From NCBI RefSeq assembly GCF_009765165.1, contig NZ_VLNU01000001.1:1054001-1118000 (forward strand): a stretch of 64,000 nucleotides of DNA. The letters run 5' to 3'. Both the position numbers and the translations under genes were made by a program. How positions within the stretch are numbered: the first letter of the stretch is position 1; each line of letters begins with the position of its first letter. This stretch comes from Lysobacter panacisoli. GTDB taxonomy: Bacteria > Pseudomonadota > Gammaproteobacteria > Xanthomonadales > Xanthomonadaceae. This document shows, piece by piece, positions 35,521-44,644 of this stretch. The notes under the pieces are model-generated. The model saw nothing but the letters and a program-made list of their open reading frames with translations, did not search any database and was not told the DNA's origin.

Positions 35521-36570
35521 TCACAGCGCCGGCAACAGGTCGCGCGTCAGCAGCTTGAAGGTCAGTGCGTGCGGCTGGCGTTCGTTGTAGTTGGTCGTGG
35601 TGATCACCACGACCGCGTGTTTCTCAGGCACCAGGAACACCGCATTGCCGCCCATTCCCGCCATCGCCGGCACGGTGATCGTCGAAGCGTCGACCGGCAC
35701 CTTCATCAGCCACCACAGGTAGCCGTAGTCGGCGTCGTCGCGTGCCATCGCCTGCGGCGACAGCGACTGGCGCACCCAGTCCTTCGGCACGATCTGGCGG
35801 CCGCCCGCGCGGCCATCGTCCAGATACAGCTGGCCGAGCTTCCACAGATCGCGCGTGCGCAGGCCCAGGCCGCCACCGGCCTGCGCCAAACCGAGCGGCG
35901 AGAACTGCCACTCCGGTGCGGCGATGCCCAGCGGATCGAATAGGCGCCGTTGCGCGTATGTCTGCAGCGGCTCGTGCACAGCGGTCTGGATGACCTCGCC
36001 CAGCGTGGTCACGCCCGCGGTGCAGTAGCGGAAGCTGCGGCCGTGCGGCGAATCCGCCGGCTTCGGCATCCACCCCGGAAATCCCTGCACCGGAAGGTCC
36101 GCGTAGAACTGCACCCAGTCCTCGACCAGGTACATGCGCTCTTCGTTGCCGCGCGAGTACTGGTTTCCGTCGTCGCATTCCACGAGCGAGGACATCGTCA
36201 GCAGGTCCTCCACGCGGATCGCGCCCTTGCGCGGGTCGGGGTTCTGCATCGCCTGCCGGCGCGTCGGCGGGAGCACGTCGAAGATGCGGGCGGACGCGCT
36301 CGGCAAATGTCCGTCCGCGATCGCCAGACCAGCCAGCATGCCGGCCACGGTCTTGGTGGCCGAGCGCGTGTTGCGACGCGCTTCCGCGCCTCCGGCGTCG
36401 AAGTAGTGCTCGTAGATCACCTTCCCGTCCCGGGCGACCAGGATGCTGGTGATGGCCTTGAACTCGCCCTGTTCGACGGCCTTTTGGGCCTGTGCGAACC
36501 GGCCGGCGTCCGCTGCCGCGGCGGTGAGCGGCGCGATGGCCATACTGATCGCAAGAAGTGCGCGTTTCAT
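35521..36570 (-). CDS. serine hydrolase, class C beta-lactamase family
   Basis: A 349-residue exported protein (signal peptide to about 20, LTAAAADAG). S-x-x-K is SATKTVAG; the Tyr motif reads FRYCTAGVT (Y-C-T rather than Y-x-N); the later Lys/His-x-Gly element is replaced by GMGGNAV. Hallmark [20 protein letters not shown] fits the 6-aminohexanoate-dimer hydrolase-like branch. ATG at 36570 with GGGAG site. Divergence in the Tyr motif suggests non-lactamase activity. Confidence 0.85.
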   Translation of the reverse strand: MKRALLAISMAIAPLTAAAADAGRFAQAQKAVEQGEFKAITSILVARDGKVIYEHYFDAGGAEARRNTRSATKTVAGMLAGLAIADGHLPSASARIFDVLPPTRRQAMQNPDPRKGAIRVEDLLTMSSLVECDDGNQYSRGNEERMYLVEDWVQFYADLPVQGFPGWMPKPADSPHGRSFRYCTAGVTTLGEVIQTAVHEPLQTYAQRRLFDPLGIAAPEWQFSPLGLAQAGGGLGLRTRDLWKLGQLYLDDGRAGGRQIVPKDWVRQSLSPQAMARDDADYGYLWWLMKVPVDASTITVPAMAGMGGNAVFLVPEKHAVVVITTTNYNERQPHALTFKLLTRDLLPAL

Positions 36571-36598
36571 CGTCTCTCCCTTTGTCATGGTGGCAACG

Positions 36599-37471
36599 CT
36601 AGCGCCGACGCAGCCGCGCATCTTGTATCCGCGAAACCTCGGCGCGACCCAGCGCCAGGCGACGGAACGCGCCCGGCGTCATCCCGAATTCGGCGACGAA
36701 GCTGCGATGCAGGTGGCATTCGTCGACGAAGCCGAGTTCGGCGGCGGCTCTCGCGAGGCTGCGCCGCTGCGCGATCAGCGACACGGCTTTGTGCAGCCGA
36801 CGCTTGCGGAGGTAGTCGCTCGGCGCGACGCCAAAGCGCTTGCGGAAGACTCGCGCAAGGTAGACCGGATGGTGTCCGACGATATTGGCAAGCTCGCGGA
36901 TCGACGGCGGCGCGCGGGTGTCGTCCTCGATCCGTTCCACGGCGCGCTGAAGCGAATCGGACCCGCCCGCGTCCGGCGCACGCGCCACGGTGTCGGCCAC
37001 CAGCTCACTGAAGATGGCCTCGATGGCCAGCGGCGAGGCGCTGTCTTCCCAACTCCGCAGCTCGCGCAGCAGGCCCAGCGCGGTCGCGAGCGAGGGACGC
37101 GGCATGCGCGTGGCGTGCTCGCTCGGCCGCACGCCATCGCAGAGCCGGGCATACCGCGCCTCGGGCATCGCCAGCGTCAGGAACAGACCGTCGCGCGAGC
37201 GGAAGCGGTCGCGATGTTCCGTTCCCGGCGGATTGAAGACAAGCGCCGGCTCGGCGCATATCCGCGGCATGCCGACCGCATCGCTCACGTAGTGCCCGGC
37301 CAGCAGCACGACCAGATGCATGTCGTCGTGCTGATGGTGTCGGATCTCGTGCTCCGGGATCGACGGCCGCAGCTGCGCGATCGCCAGGTCGCCGCTCGTC
37401 CGCTGGCAAAGTACGTGCCCTTTGACCCCGACGCCGGTCGATCCAGGCGTCCGTTCGTCATCGCGCGCCAT
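36599..37471 (-). CDS. AraC-family regulator with cupin-type sensor domain
   Basis: A 290-residue AraC regulator. The N-terminal cupin-like sensor ([31 protein letters not shown]) is followed by a C-terminal HTH_18 domain ([40 protein letters not shown]). The ATG at 37471 has a strong AGGGAGGAAGGG site; an in-frame start at 37612 was rejected. It stands immediately before the serine hydrolase gene in the same direction (28 bp), so it may control it. Confidence 0.9.
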   Translation of the reverse strand: MARDDERTPGSTGVGVKGHVLCQRTSGDLAIAQLRPSIPEHEIRHHQHDDMHLVVLLAGHYVSDAVGMPRICAEPALVFNPPGTEHRDRFRSRDGLFLTLAMPEARYARLCDGVRPSEHATRMPRPSLATALGLLRELRSWEDSASPLAIEAIFSELVADTVARAPDAGGSDSLQRAVERIEDDTRAPPSIRELANIVGHHPVYLARVFRKRFGVAPSDYLRKRRLHKAVSLIAQRRSLARAAAELGFVDECHLHRSFVAEFGMTPGAFRRLALGRAEVSRIQDARLRRR

Positions 37472-37650
37472 CGTCCCTTCCTCCCTGAACCATGCGCCGC
37501 AGCGTAGCCGGTGAAGATCAGGGCAAGTCCGGTCCTGCGACGAACGCCCGGCATCGGCGACGAACCGCTGCCCGGGCGGCGCGAATGGAGGGGGATGGGC
37601 GCCGGACCACACCCACTCGCCTCCTGCTCGCCGGACAAGGCCAGAAAGGA

Positions 37651-37676
37651 AACCGGGCGCCCAGGGGCGCCCGGTT
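37651..37676 (-). terminator. hairpin terminator of the NBR1-Ig protein gene
   Basis: AACCGGGCGCC and GGCGCCCGGTT form an 11-bp stem with a four-base loop, 28 bp past the stop of the minus-strand gene. On the minus strand it is followed by TTCCTTTC, a weak T tract. Confidence 0.7.
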
Positions 37677-37703
37677 CAAAGCATGGAGCTGATTGTGCCG
37701 CGT

Positions 37704-39224
37704 CTAGGGTTCCACACAATGCGGCGTCGGACACGGCGGCGGCTCGTACGGCGGTTCCGCGGACGGCACGCCAAAGACATCCACGTAGGTGATCGGCGCG
37801 CCGCCGGATTTCAGCGTGAAACGGAGCGTGCCGGTGCTGATCCACGGGGCGTTCTGAGCGCCGTTCTGCGCACGCGCGAACAGTTGCGCACCGCTTCCAT
37901 CGGTCGCCGACACCCACACTTCCGCGTCGCCCCGGTTCGAGTTCCAGCTCAGCCGCGATATGCAGGTACTGCCGCCGTAAGGGATCGAACACGGGTTCGG
38001 GCTGGCGCTGATGGAACCGGAAGGCGGCGACACCACGTTGATGGTGAGCGGCTGGGATTCCGTACCGAACCAAGCCATGCCGTCGGCCACCATCTTCCAC
38101 TGGAAGTTGTAGTAGCCCGGGGCGGAAGGCGCACGAACGGTGAAGTTGAACGTGACGTTCTGGTAGGGACCGACGTTGTGCGGAAGTGCGACGCGGCCGA
38201 GGCCCCAGGTCGTGTTGTCGTTCGGACCGAACGAACCCAGGCTGATGTTGCTGCCGGCGGGCCAGGTCTTGTCACTGTTGTTGTTGAAGGTCGCACTGAC
38301 GTTGTAGTAGTGGCCCGTGTACATCGTACCCGGCACGCTGATGCCCACCGGGCCGCCGTAGAGGCCGTACTTCACCTGGTAGCCGATCGCCGTGTACGAG
38401 TTGCGCAACGACGGAATCGCCCGCGTGCCCGTCATGGCCGAATGCCCCCACAGGAACGGCATGAGCATGATGGTCTGGCCGTAGGCCTGCGACAGGAAGT
38501 GCATGTATTCCGGGTTGTGCCAGGTGTCGTCCAGATCGCCACCCCGGCCCGCCTGCGGCACGATGATGAGCTTCTGCTCCGGACGCATCCGGTTGGTGAA
38601 ATCCGTCAGCGCATTGCGGTAGTCGCCGTCGTTGCCGGGATAGTGATCCAGGCCCGCCCAGTCGAACAGGCGCATGCCCTGCATCGACACTTCGTAGTCC
38701 TGGCTCTCGATCGCGGAGGTCGGGAAGTTCGCGGTCGCCGGGTTGTTCCGGATCACGTTCACCGCATACACCAGCGCCGGATGCGGCCCGCCGGCGACGT
38801 CGGACAGCCCATGCATCTCGGGCTCGTCGATGACGTAGAACGAGGCGACCGTGCTCGCCTCCGGGTTGCCCGGTACCAGATAGCCGCCCGCGACCAGCTT
38901 GTCGACCAGCGCGGCGAACTGCGCTGTCGCGAACGGGTCGGTCTTGTACTGGGCGTCGAGGCGGGTGTCGAGCAGATGCGACGTCACGATCACCACGGCT
39001 TTGGTGCCGTATCCCTTCGCCTGCGCGAGTTCGGACAGGATCAGGTTGTCCCACGTCGAGAGGGGATGGTCGTCCCCACCCGTCCAGATCAGCGTGATGT
39101 TGGTGTGCGCCTGGGTTTCAGGCTGGTAGGTGTTGTTGGCGAAGTATCCGAAGTACTTCGGGAGTGCGAGCGCGGGCCCGCAGCAGAGCATTGCGATCAG
39201 TAGCACCCATATCCTGTAGTGCAT
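37704..39224 (-). CDS. secreted protein with NBR1-type Ig-like domain
   Basis: A 506-residue exported protein (signal peptide to about 20, GPALA). The first 270 residues look like a glycoside-hydrolase-type TIM barrel with acidic residues in FYVIDEPEMHG and WAGLDHYPGNDGD, but I cannot assign a GH family. A NBR1-like Ig domain follows (about 300-400: VSATFNNNSDKTWPAGSNIS, then GYYNFQWKMVADGMAWFG), then a second beta-sandwich with a disulfide (NPCSIPYGGSTC) and a Pro-rich tail. NBR1-Ig domains in bacteria are typical of secreted envelope or polysaccharide proteins. Confidence 0.75.
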   Translation of the reverse strand: MHYRIWVLLIAMLCCGPALALPKYFGYFANNTYQPETQAHTNITLIWTGGDDHPLSTWDNLILSELAQAKGYGTKAVVIVTSHLLDTRLDAQYKTDPFATAQFAALVDKLVAGGYLVPGNPEASTVASFYVIDEPEMHGLSDVAGGPHPALVYAVNVIRNNPATANFPTSAIESQDYEVSMQGMRLFDWAGLDHYPGNDGDYRNALTDFTNRMRPEQKLIIVPQAGRGGDLDDTWHNPEYMHFLSQAYGQTIMLMPFLWGHSAMTGTRAIPSLRNSYTAIGYQVKYGLYGGPVGISVPGTMYTGHYYNVSATFNNNSDKTWPAGSNISLGSFGPNDNTTWGLGRVALPHNVGPYQNVTFNFTVRAPSAPGYYNFQWKMVADGMAWFGTESQPLTINVVSPPSGSISASPNPCSIPYGGSTCISRLSWNSNRGDAEVWVSATDGSGAQLFARAQNGAQNAPWISTGTLRFTLKSGGAPITYVDVFGVPSAEPPYEPPPCPTPHCVEP

Positions 39225-39734
39225 AAATGTCCTTATTGGATCGTCGGAATGTGAGCGTCCTTGGGCACGAATCTTCGTGACTGTTCCGGTTTCTTCCTCC
39301 TTGAAGATGTGGTCGATTGATCGTGCGGCCCGGCGAAACGCATCACGCGCGCGCGGCGACAGCGTCAGGCGGCGTCATGAAGCGCTCCGACGGTGTGGGC
39401 AGGTATCCCGAGTAATCCCCGCGGCCACAGTGCCTTCGTCCGTGGCGATGAATTGAGATGGATGTCGCAGTTCGCTGAGCGCGGCTGGGCGGATGTCCGT
39501 CCCCGGGCGCCAGGACCCGGACTCGGCGCGGGGCTGCCGGACGCGCTACTGCACCGCACCGACGGCTTCAGGCCGCCACCGGCCAAGAGCGCATCCCGTG
39601 AGATCGATCGGCAGCTTCTCCGCTACGGCGCACTTGCATACAAGACGGCCCTGCCCGGCCGGCCGACCATCTCGCCTCGACCTTGCACCCGCCAACGGCA
39701 TGCACCGCTGGCACGGCCATCTAGGGAGGCACAG
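39225..39734. other. divergent intergenic region, no gene seen
   Basis: This 510-bp stretch lies between the NBR1-Ig protein gene and the SMP-30-like gene, which point away from each other. Open frames run through it but have no ribosome sites and no recognisable protein features. No operator, repeat or RNA gene was recognised. Confidence 0.5.
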
Positions 39735-40823
39735 ATGAAGCGTTCGTCGTGGTGGCGGGTCGCCATCGTGCTGATGATGTGGCCGCTGCAGATCGTGGCC
39801 GCACCGGCAACCACCCGCGGTCCCGTGCTGATCGAGGTCGAACGGTTCGCCGAGCTTCCACCGAACGTGCGTCATCCGGAGGGACTCGCGGTCGATCCGG
39901 ACAGCGGCGAGTTCTTCGTCGGCACCTTCGATGCGCGCGCGCCGGAGTCCGCGCGCAACAACCAGCTCCTGCGTTACTCCGCGCAGGGCAAGTTGCTGGC
40001 GCAGCGCAGTTTCGGCGCGACGCCGCTGACCGGCGTGGCGTTCCGCGACGGCCGGGTCTACGTGCTCAACTTCGGCGCTTCGAAGCTGCAGCGCATTGCG
40101 GCCCGGTTCGACGCGAAGACACCGGTCGAGGACGTCGCCACCTTCGCCGCACTCACACCCGCCGCGCCGACCGAGCGTCGCATCGACAATCCCGATGGCA
40201 GCCAGGATCGCATCGTCTACGGCGCGTCGGGCCTGCCCGCAATCAACGGCATGGTGTTCGATCGCGCCGGCGATCTATACGTGTCCGATTCGTTCCAGGG
40301 TGCCATCTACCGCATCGCCCGGGCCACGCAGTGCGCGCCGTGCGAGGTCGAGGTGATCTCGCGCGATGCGCTGCTGGGCACTACCGGTGCGCTGCCGTTC
40401 GGCGCGAACGGCCTGGCGTTCAGTGCCGACGAACGCGTCCTCTACATCAACAATGCCGGCGATGGCCGCGTGTTGCGGATGACGATGCCGACAGGGCCGG
40501 TCACGGTGCTGGCCGAAGGCGTGTATGGCGCCGATGGACTGCTGTTCGACCGTGGGCTGTTGTGGGTCGCGGCCAACCAGATCGACAGCATCGTGGCGCT
40601 GGACGAGAAGGGCCGCGTGCGCGCGCGTGCCGGCGGGTTCCAGGGCATCGATGCCGACGGCGCACCGCGTGGCCTGCTGTTTCCCGCCGCCAGCGCCGTG
40701 CAGGGAGACTGGATGCTCGTCATCAACCTCGCGCTCCCCCTCACCGCGGCCGAAGGCGACGAGTGGGAGGAGGACGTCACGCGCTGGACGATCTCGCGCT
40801 TCCGCATTCCGGACATGAAGTAG
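39735..40823 (+). CDS. SMP-30/gluconolactonase-like beta-propeller protein
   Basis: A 362-residue exported protein (signal peptide to about 22). Repeated NHL-like blades are visible: HPEGLAVDPDSGEFFVGTFD, INGMVFDRAGDLYVSDSFQG, GLAFSADERVLYINNAGDGR. The family includes lactonases with a metal at the propeller centre, but the substrate is unknown. ATG at 39735 with AGGGAGG site; the open frame continues upstream to 39393 without homology. Confidence 0.85.
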   Translation: MKRSSWWRVAIVLMMWPLQIVAAPATTRGPVLIEVERFAELPPNVRHPEGLAVDPDSGEFFVGTFDARAPESARNNQLLRYSAQGKLLAQRSFGATPLTGVAFRDGRVYVLNFGASKLQRIAARFDAKTPVEDVATFAALTPAAPTERRIDNPDGSQDRIVYGASGLPAINGMVFDRAGDLYVSDSFQGAIYRIARATQCAPCEVEVISRDALLGTTGALPFGANGLAFSADERVLYINNAGDGRVLRMTMPTGPVTVLAEGVYGADGLLFDRGLLWVAANQIDSIVALDEKGRVRARAGGFQGIDADGAPRGLLFPAASAVQGDWMLVINLALPLTAAEGDEWEEDVTRWTISRFRIPDMK

Positions 40824-40851
40824 GCGATGGGACGAAGGCGTACAGTCGGGC

Positions 40852-40871
40852 CCTTGGCCGGCCGGCCAAGG
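40852..40871. terminator. perfect 20-bp palindrome between genes
   Basis: CCTTGGCCGGCCGGCCAAGG is a perfect palindrome in the 73-bp gap between two genes of the same strand. It can form a hairpin terminator for the upstream gene, without T tract, or be a protein-binding site. Confidence 0.45.
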
Positions 40872-40896
40872 CCACCACGTCATCGGAGGACGGAAC

Positions 40897-41619
40897 ATGA
40901 CGGCACGCACCCTGCAGGCGACTAAGTCCGCGAATGAGCGCGGCGCGAATCCCGCCCCTCCCTTGCCCTGCACGAACGTGCGCCACTTCGGGCTTTCCCG
41001 CATCTGGCTCGCACTCGTGCTGGCCGCACTGCCCGTCCTCTGCGCAGCCGCGCCGCCACCGCCGCGCGACCCGCTGGTTCCCGACACGACGCTGGCGATC
41101 CCGCCGCTGCATTTCGACGGCAACGGGACGCTCGCGATTTCGCCGTCTGCGACGTCCTCGCGACACGACTTCGATTACCTCGTCGGCAACTGGAACCTCA
41201 GGAACCGCAAGTTGAAATCGCGCCTCACGGGTTCGACGGAATGGATCGCCTTCGAATCGCGGGTGGAGATGCACCAGATCCTCGACGGCCTGGGCAACAT
41301 CGACAAGTACACCGAACAGTCGACGGGGAAGCCGTACGAAGGCGTGGCGCTGCGGCTGTTCGATCCCGCGACGCGGCTGTGGAGCATCTACTGGGCCGAT
41401 GGCAACTCCGGCAAGCTCGACCCGCCGGTCGTCGGATCGTTCGAGAACAAGATCGGCCACTTCTTCGCGCGGGACACCTACAAGGGCAAGCCCATCATCG
41501 TGGTGTTCCGCTGGGACGTCCGGAATCCGCAGCTCCCGATCTGGAGCCAGGCGTTTTCCACCGACGAGGGGAAGAGCTGGGAGTGGAACTCGATCAACGT
41601 GTCGGAGCGGGCCAAGTAG
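40897..41619 (+). CDS. exported protein, DUF1579-like
   Basis: A 240-residue protein with a long N-terminal extension and a hydrophobic segment (IWLALVLAALPVLCAAA) followed by a lipocalin-like domain beginning HDFDYLVGNWNLRNRKL and running VEMHQILDGLGNIDKYTE to the end. Similar DUF1579-type proteins have no established function. ATG at 40897 after GGAGGA. A more internal start would give a normal-length signal peptide, so the first 30 residues are uncertain. Confidence 0.65.
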   Translation: MTARTLQATKSANERGANPAPPLPCTNVRHFGLSRIWLALVLAALPVLCAAAPPPPRDPLVPDTTLAIPPLHFDGNGTLAISPSATSSRHDFDYLVGNWNLRNRKLKSRLTGSTEWIAFESRVEMHQILDGLGNIDKYTEQSTGKPYEGVALRLFDPATRLWSIYWADGNSGKLDPPVVGSFENKIGHFFARDTYKGKPIIVVFRWDVRNPQLPIWSQAFSTDEGKSWEWNSINVSERAK

Positions 41620-41640
41620 CCACGATGCGCGGACGCTCCC

Positions 41641-42258
41641 TCAGGCCGCGCGCAACGACCGGAACGAAGCGCCGAACACGCGGATGGCCGAACGCAGGAA
41701 CAGGATCAACAGCGCGATGGCGATCAGGAGATCCGGCCAGCCCGCGCCGAACAGTCCCACCAGAACGGCGGCTGCCAGCACCGCGAAGCCCTCGAAGATG
41801 TCGTTGCGCGCGCACTCCCATGCCGACGCGAGATTTACGTCGCCGCTGCGGTAAGGCGTCAGCAGCCTGAGGCACACCAGGTTCGCGCCAAGGTTCAACA
41901 GTGCCGCGATGCCCATGCCCTCGAACAGCGGAAGCGTGGGGTTTCCGATGCGCCACACGATCTGCACGCCGACCGCGCAGGCCGCCGCCAGGATCAGCGC
42001 ACCCTTGAGCAGCGACACCTGTGCCTTGGCGCGCGCGCTCGCACCGACGACCGCCAGACTCAACGCATAGGTGAGTGCGTCGCCAATGTTGTCCAGGCCA
42101 CCCGACAGCAGTGAGGACGAGTGGCTGTACCACGCCGCGCCGACCATCATCACGAAGGTGGCCAGGTTGATGACGAGCACGGTCGTCAGCACGCGACGTT
42201 GCCTGGCCTGCATCGCCGCCACGTCGATCGTGCTACCGCATCCGCAACACTCGCTCAT
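41641..42258 (-). CDS. CDF-like cation transporter
   Basis: A 205-residue membrane protein of the cation diffusion facilitator type with six predicted helices but no C-terminal cytoplasmic domain. Metal-site-like acidic residues are in helix 2 (SGGLDNIGDALTY) and helix 5 (SAWECARNDIFEG). The N-terminus carries Cys residues (MSECCGCGS). It would export divalent metal from the cytoplasm. Divergent from the CopL-like gene and grouped with other metal genes. Confidence 0.85.
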   Translation of the reverse strand: MSECCGCGSTIDVAAMQARQRRVLTTVLVINLATFVMMVGAAWYSHSSSLLSGGLDNIGDALTYALSLAVVGASARAKAQVSLLKGALILAAACAVGVQIVWRIGNPTLPLFEGMGIAALLNLGANLVCLRLLTPYRSGDVNLASAWECARNDIFEGFAVLAAAVLVGLFGAGWPDLLIAIALLILFLRSAIRVFGASFRSLRAA

Positions 42259-42373
42259 CCCGGACCCTTGTTCGTATCGTCAGCGCAAAGCATAGCGTGG
42301 CGCGGCAAAGCACTCAGCTGAACAGGCTGCGGGGCTCCGCTCGACCCGCGAGAATCGGCATACACTTCCGTCC

Positions 42374-42745
42374 ATGACCTGGCGCCGCATCCAACGCGTG
42401 GCAATGCATCTGCTGCTGGTGGCATTCCTTGCCATTCCCGCAGTCGCAGCGCCTGCGCAGGCAGTCGCGGAAGCACTGCAGGTGGTCGCGACTGCCGCGT
42501 CAGATGCTGGGGTGCAGACTGATGGCCCGTGCGACGCGATGCCTGCATCGTCCGATGACCAGCAGCCCTGCGATTGCTGCGTCCCCCACACCTGCGACAT
42601 TTCGGCGTGCCTGGGAACGGGCTGCCTGCCTGAGTTGCCCCGCGTGATCGCCAGCATTCCTCCGGTCGCTGCAGCGGCGCCGTGGCAACAGCCGTCTGTT
42701 CCGACGGGCACGATCGAAACGCCGTTCCGGCCGCCCATCGTCTGA
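42374..42745 (+). CDS. CopL-like Cys-rich metal-binding protein
   Basis: A 123-residue exported protein (signal peptide to about 26). Seven Cys residues cluster at C53, C66, C68, C69, C74, C79, C84, in a pattern CDCCVPHTCDISACLGTGC, followed by a proline-rich C-terminus ending FRPPIV. The layout resembles CopL/DUF2946 proteins that precede copper-resistance genes in xanthomonads. A regulatory or metal-capture role in the periplasm is an inference. First gene of the cluster on this strand. Confidence 0.7.
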   Translation: MTWRRIQRVAMHLLLVAFLAIPAVAAPAQAVAEALQVVATAASDAGVQTDGPCDAMPASSDDQQPCDCCVPHTCDISACLGTGCLPELPRVIASIPPVAAAAPWQQPSVPTGTIETPFRPPIV

Positions 42746-42813
42746 CCCCTCCGTAGCAAGACCGGGCGCATCGCGCCTCGCGCCGCCCTGTGCGGCGATC
42801 ACGGAGATTTGCA

Positions 42814-43467
42814 GTGAACACTCACAAACAGTGGGCAGCATTCGTGCTGCTCGGGCTGCTGCCTGTCGTGGCGGCGGCCAAACCCATCGCTTTCGCCAAG
42901 GGCACGACCGTGATGGTCGAGCACGGCGCCGGCACCATGAACGAGGCGCAGGTGTTCCATGCGCCGCGCTACTGGTACTCGGTAGGCGGCGGCTGGCTGG
43001 AACTCGACAGCGAGGACGGCCTCAAGCAGCGGCACATCGCTTACCTGCGCGGGAACCTGCTCGCCAAACGCTGGAACATGCCGGCAGCCCAGGCGAACGT
43101 GTTCGTCTGGGGCGGCCTGGGGCGAGCAACGGGCAACGATTTCGATGGCAGCGACCTGGCCCGCAACGTCGGCTTCCAGGCCGATTACGAAACCCGGCGC
43201 GTGTACGGCGCGTTTCGCTCCGACCTGCAGGAAAGCGACCACTTCTCGCATCGCATCGACACGCTCCAGCTCGGCTGGGCGCCGTACAAGCACGACTACG
43301 ACACGCTGGCGACCTGGTTCGTCGTGCAGGGCCGACGCTATACCGGCGACCTCTTCGATGGCACCGAGACCGCCTTGCTCGTCCGGTTCTTCAAGGGCGG
43401 CACCTGGGTCGAGATCGGCGCCACGACCGACGGCAAGGTGCAGGCGATGGCCATGTTCAACTTCTGA
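42814..43467 (+). CDS. exported protein of unknown function in metal cluster
   Basis: A 217-residue exported protein starting with GTG at 42814 (GGAG site); signal peptide to about 22 (PVVAAAKP). The body alternates aromatic and hydrophilic residues (WYSVGGGWLELDSEDGL, YETRRVYGAFRSDLQESDHF, WVEIGATTDGKVQAMAMFNF) and ends in Phe, as outer-membrane beta-barrels do. I do not recognise the family. Its position between a CopL-like and a MerP-like gene points to a role in metal handling at the outer membrane. Confidence 0.7.
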   Translation: MNTHKQWAAFVLLGLLPVVAAAKPIAFAKGTTVMVEHGAGTMNEAQVFHAPRYWYSVGGGWLELDSEDGLKQRHIAYLRGNLLAKRWNMPAAQANVFVWGGLGRATGNDFDGSDLARNVGFQADYETRRVYGAFRSDLQESDHFSHRIDTLQLGWAPYKHDYDTLATWFVVQGRRYTGDLFDGTETALLVRFFKGGTWVEIGATTDGKVQAMAMFNF

Positions 43468-43480
43468 CGGATCACACTCC

Positions 43481-43825
43481 ATGAACCTCTTCAAATCCAA
43501 GCGCTTCAAACTTCTGGTCGCGGCAGCCCTGCTCGCCGTCTCCTCACTGGCGTCCGCTCGCACCATCGAGATGGATGTAAACGGACTGGTGTGTGCGTTC
43601 TGCGCGCAGGGCATCGAGAAGTCGCTCAAGGCGTTCCCGGCGACGGAGGCCGTGTTCGTCAGCCTCGAGCACCGCATCGTCGCCGTGCACCTGAAGGACG
43701 GCAGCGATATCGACGACGACGCCTTGCGCAAGGCGATCACGGACGCCGGCTACACGGTCGTCGCGATACGCCGCACCGACGAGTCCCTCGATGCCATTCG
43801 CCAGCGGGTCAAGGCCCATGACTGA
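43481..43825 (+). CDS. periplasmic HMA-domain metal-binding protein (MerP-like)
   Basis: A 114-residue protein with a signal peptide (to about 26, LASA) and one heavy-metal-associated domain; the metal motif is GLVCAFC (C38, C41). The order of HMA strands and helices fits the full domain (IEKSLKAFPATEAVFVSLEH, VAVHLKDGSDIDDDALRK). It would shuttle a soft metal such as mercury or copper to the membrane partner whose gene overlaps its end by eight bases. Confidence 0.85.
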   Translation: MNLFKSKRFKLLVAAALLAVSSLASARTIEMDVNGLVCAFCAQGIEKSLKAFPATEAVFVSLEHRIVAVHLKDGSDIDDDALRKAITDAGYTVVAIRRTDESLDAIRQRVKAHD

Positions 43826-44213
43826 CATCCCTGCGCAGGCCCCGCTCAGACGCAATCTCGGCGTCGCGTTCCTGACCCTGCTTGCGAGCAGCGGCACGCT
43901 GGTGTGCTGCGTCCTGCCGGCGGTGATGGTCGCGCTGGGCGCGGGTGCGGCACTGGCAGGACTGGTGACCGCCGTGCCGCAGCTGGTCTGGCTGTCCGAG
44001 CACAAGGCGGGCGTGTTCGGCATCGCGTCGGCGATGCTCGCGATATCCGGCGTGCTGCTGTGGCGAGCGAGGCGCCTTCCCTGCCCTTCCGATCCGTCGT
44101 TGGCCCGCGCCTGCACGCGCCTGCGTACGGCCAGCGTCGTGTTGTGGTGGGCGGCAGCGGTCTGCATGCTGGTGGGCGCGACGTTCGCGTTCGTCCTGCC
44201 GGCACTGGTGTAG
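43818..44213 (+). CDS. MerT/MerC-like small membrane transporter
   Basis: A 131-residue membrane protein with about four helices. A vicinal cysteine pair (C30, C31 in TLVCCVLPAVMVALGAGAAL) in the first helix matches mercuric-transport proteins MerT/MerC, which accept metal from MerP. It overlaps the MerP-like gene by eight bases. Cargo (Hg or another soft metal) cannot be determined from sequence. Confidence 0.75.
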   Translation: MTDIPAQAPLRRNLGVAFLTLLASSGTLVCCVLPAVMVALGAGAALAGLVTAVPQLVWLSEHKAGVFGIASAMLAISGVLLWRARRLPCPSDPSLARACTRLRTASVVLWWAAAVCMLVGATFAFVLPALV

Positions 44214-44258
44214 CGCATCGCGGAGGGACGGCGTCGCCCCTCCGCTCACGGAGTTGTC

Positions 44259-44471
44259 ATGGACGTGCTTCAACTGGAAAGCAGACTGACGTGCCCGCAC
44301 TGCGGGCACGAGCAAGTCGAGACCATGCCCACGTCGGCGTGCCAGTTCTTCTATCAGTGCACCGTTTGCGACGTCGTACTGAGCCCGAAGGAAGGCGATT
44401 GCTGCGTCTTCTGCTCCTACGGCACCGTGCCGTGCCCACCGGTCCAGCAGCAGAAAGGGTGTTGCGGCTAG
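44259..44471 (+). CDS. GDCCVxC-motif Cys-rich protein
   Basis: A 70-residue protein with two CxxC pairs (C12/C15 and C34/C37) and the GDCCVFCSYG motif (C48, C49, C52), ending KGCCG. This small family is known from mercury and other metal resistance operons and probably binds metal in the cytoplasm. Last gene of the cluster, followed by a strong terminator. Confidence 0.85.
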   Translation: MDVLQLESRLTCPHCGHEQVETMPTSACQFFYQCTVCDVVLSPKEGDCCVFCSYGTVPCPPVQQQKGCCG

Positions 44472-44543
44472 CGGCGGATGGCTGCCGGGGAACGCCGGCG
44501 AGCTGATGCGTCGCCGACCCGCTTCACGCATGCGTCGAATCAC

Positions 44544-44576
44544 ATGGCGCGCCGGGCTTCGAGCCTGGCGCGCCAT
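44544..44576 (+). terminator. intrinsic terminator of the metal cluster
   Basis: ATGGCGCGCC-GGGCT-TCG-AGCCT-GGCGCGCCAT forms a 15-bp stem-loop (one G-T pair) and is followed by TCTTTCT. It is the first and best-formed member of a series of hairpins that continue downstream at about 43-bp spacing. Confidence 0.85.
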
Positions 44577-44644
44577 TCTTTCTGGCCGGCTTGCGGTGCA
44601 TGGAGCACGGCGGTCGTCGCACCAAGCTCGACACGCGATGTGTG

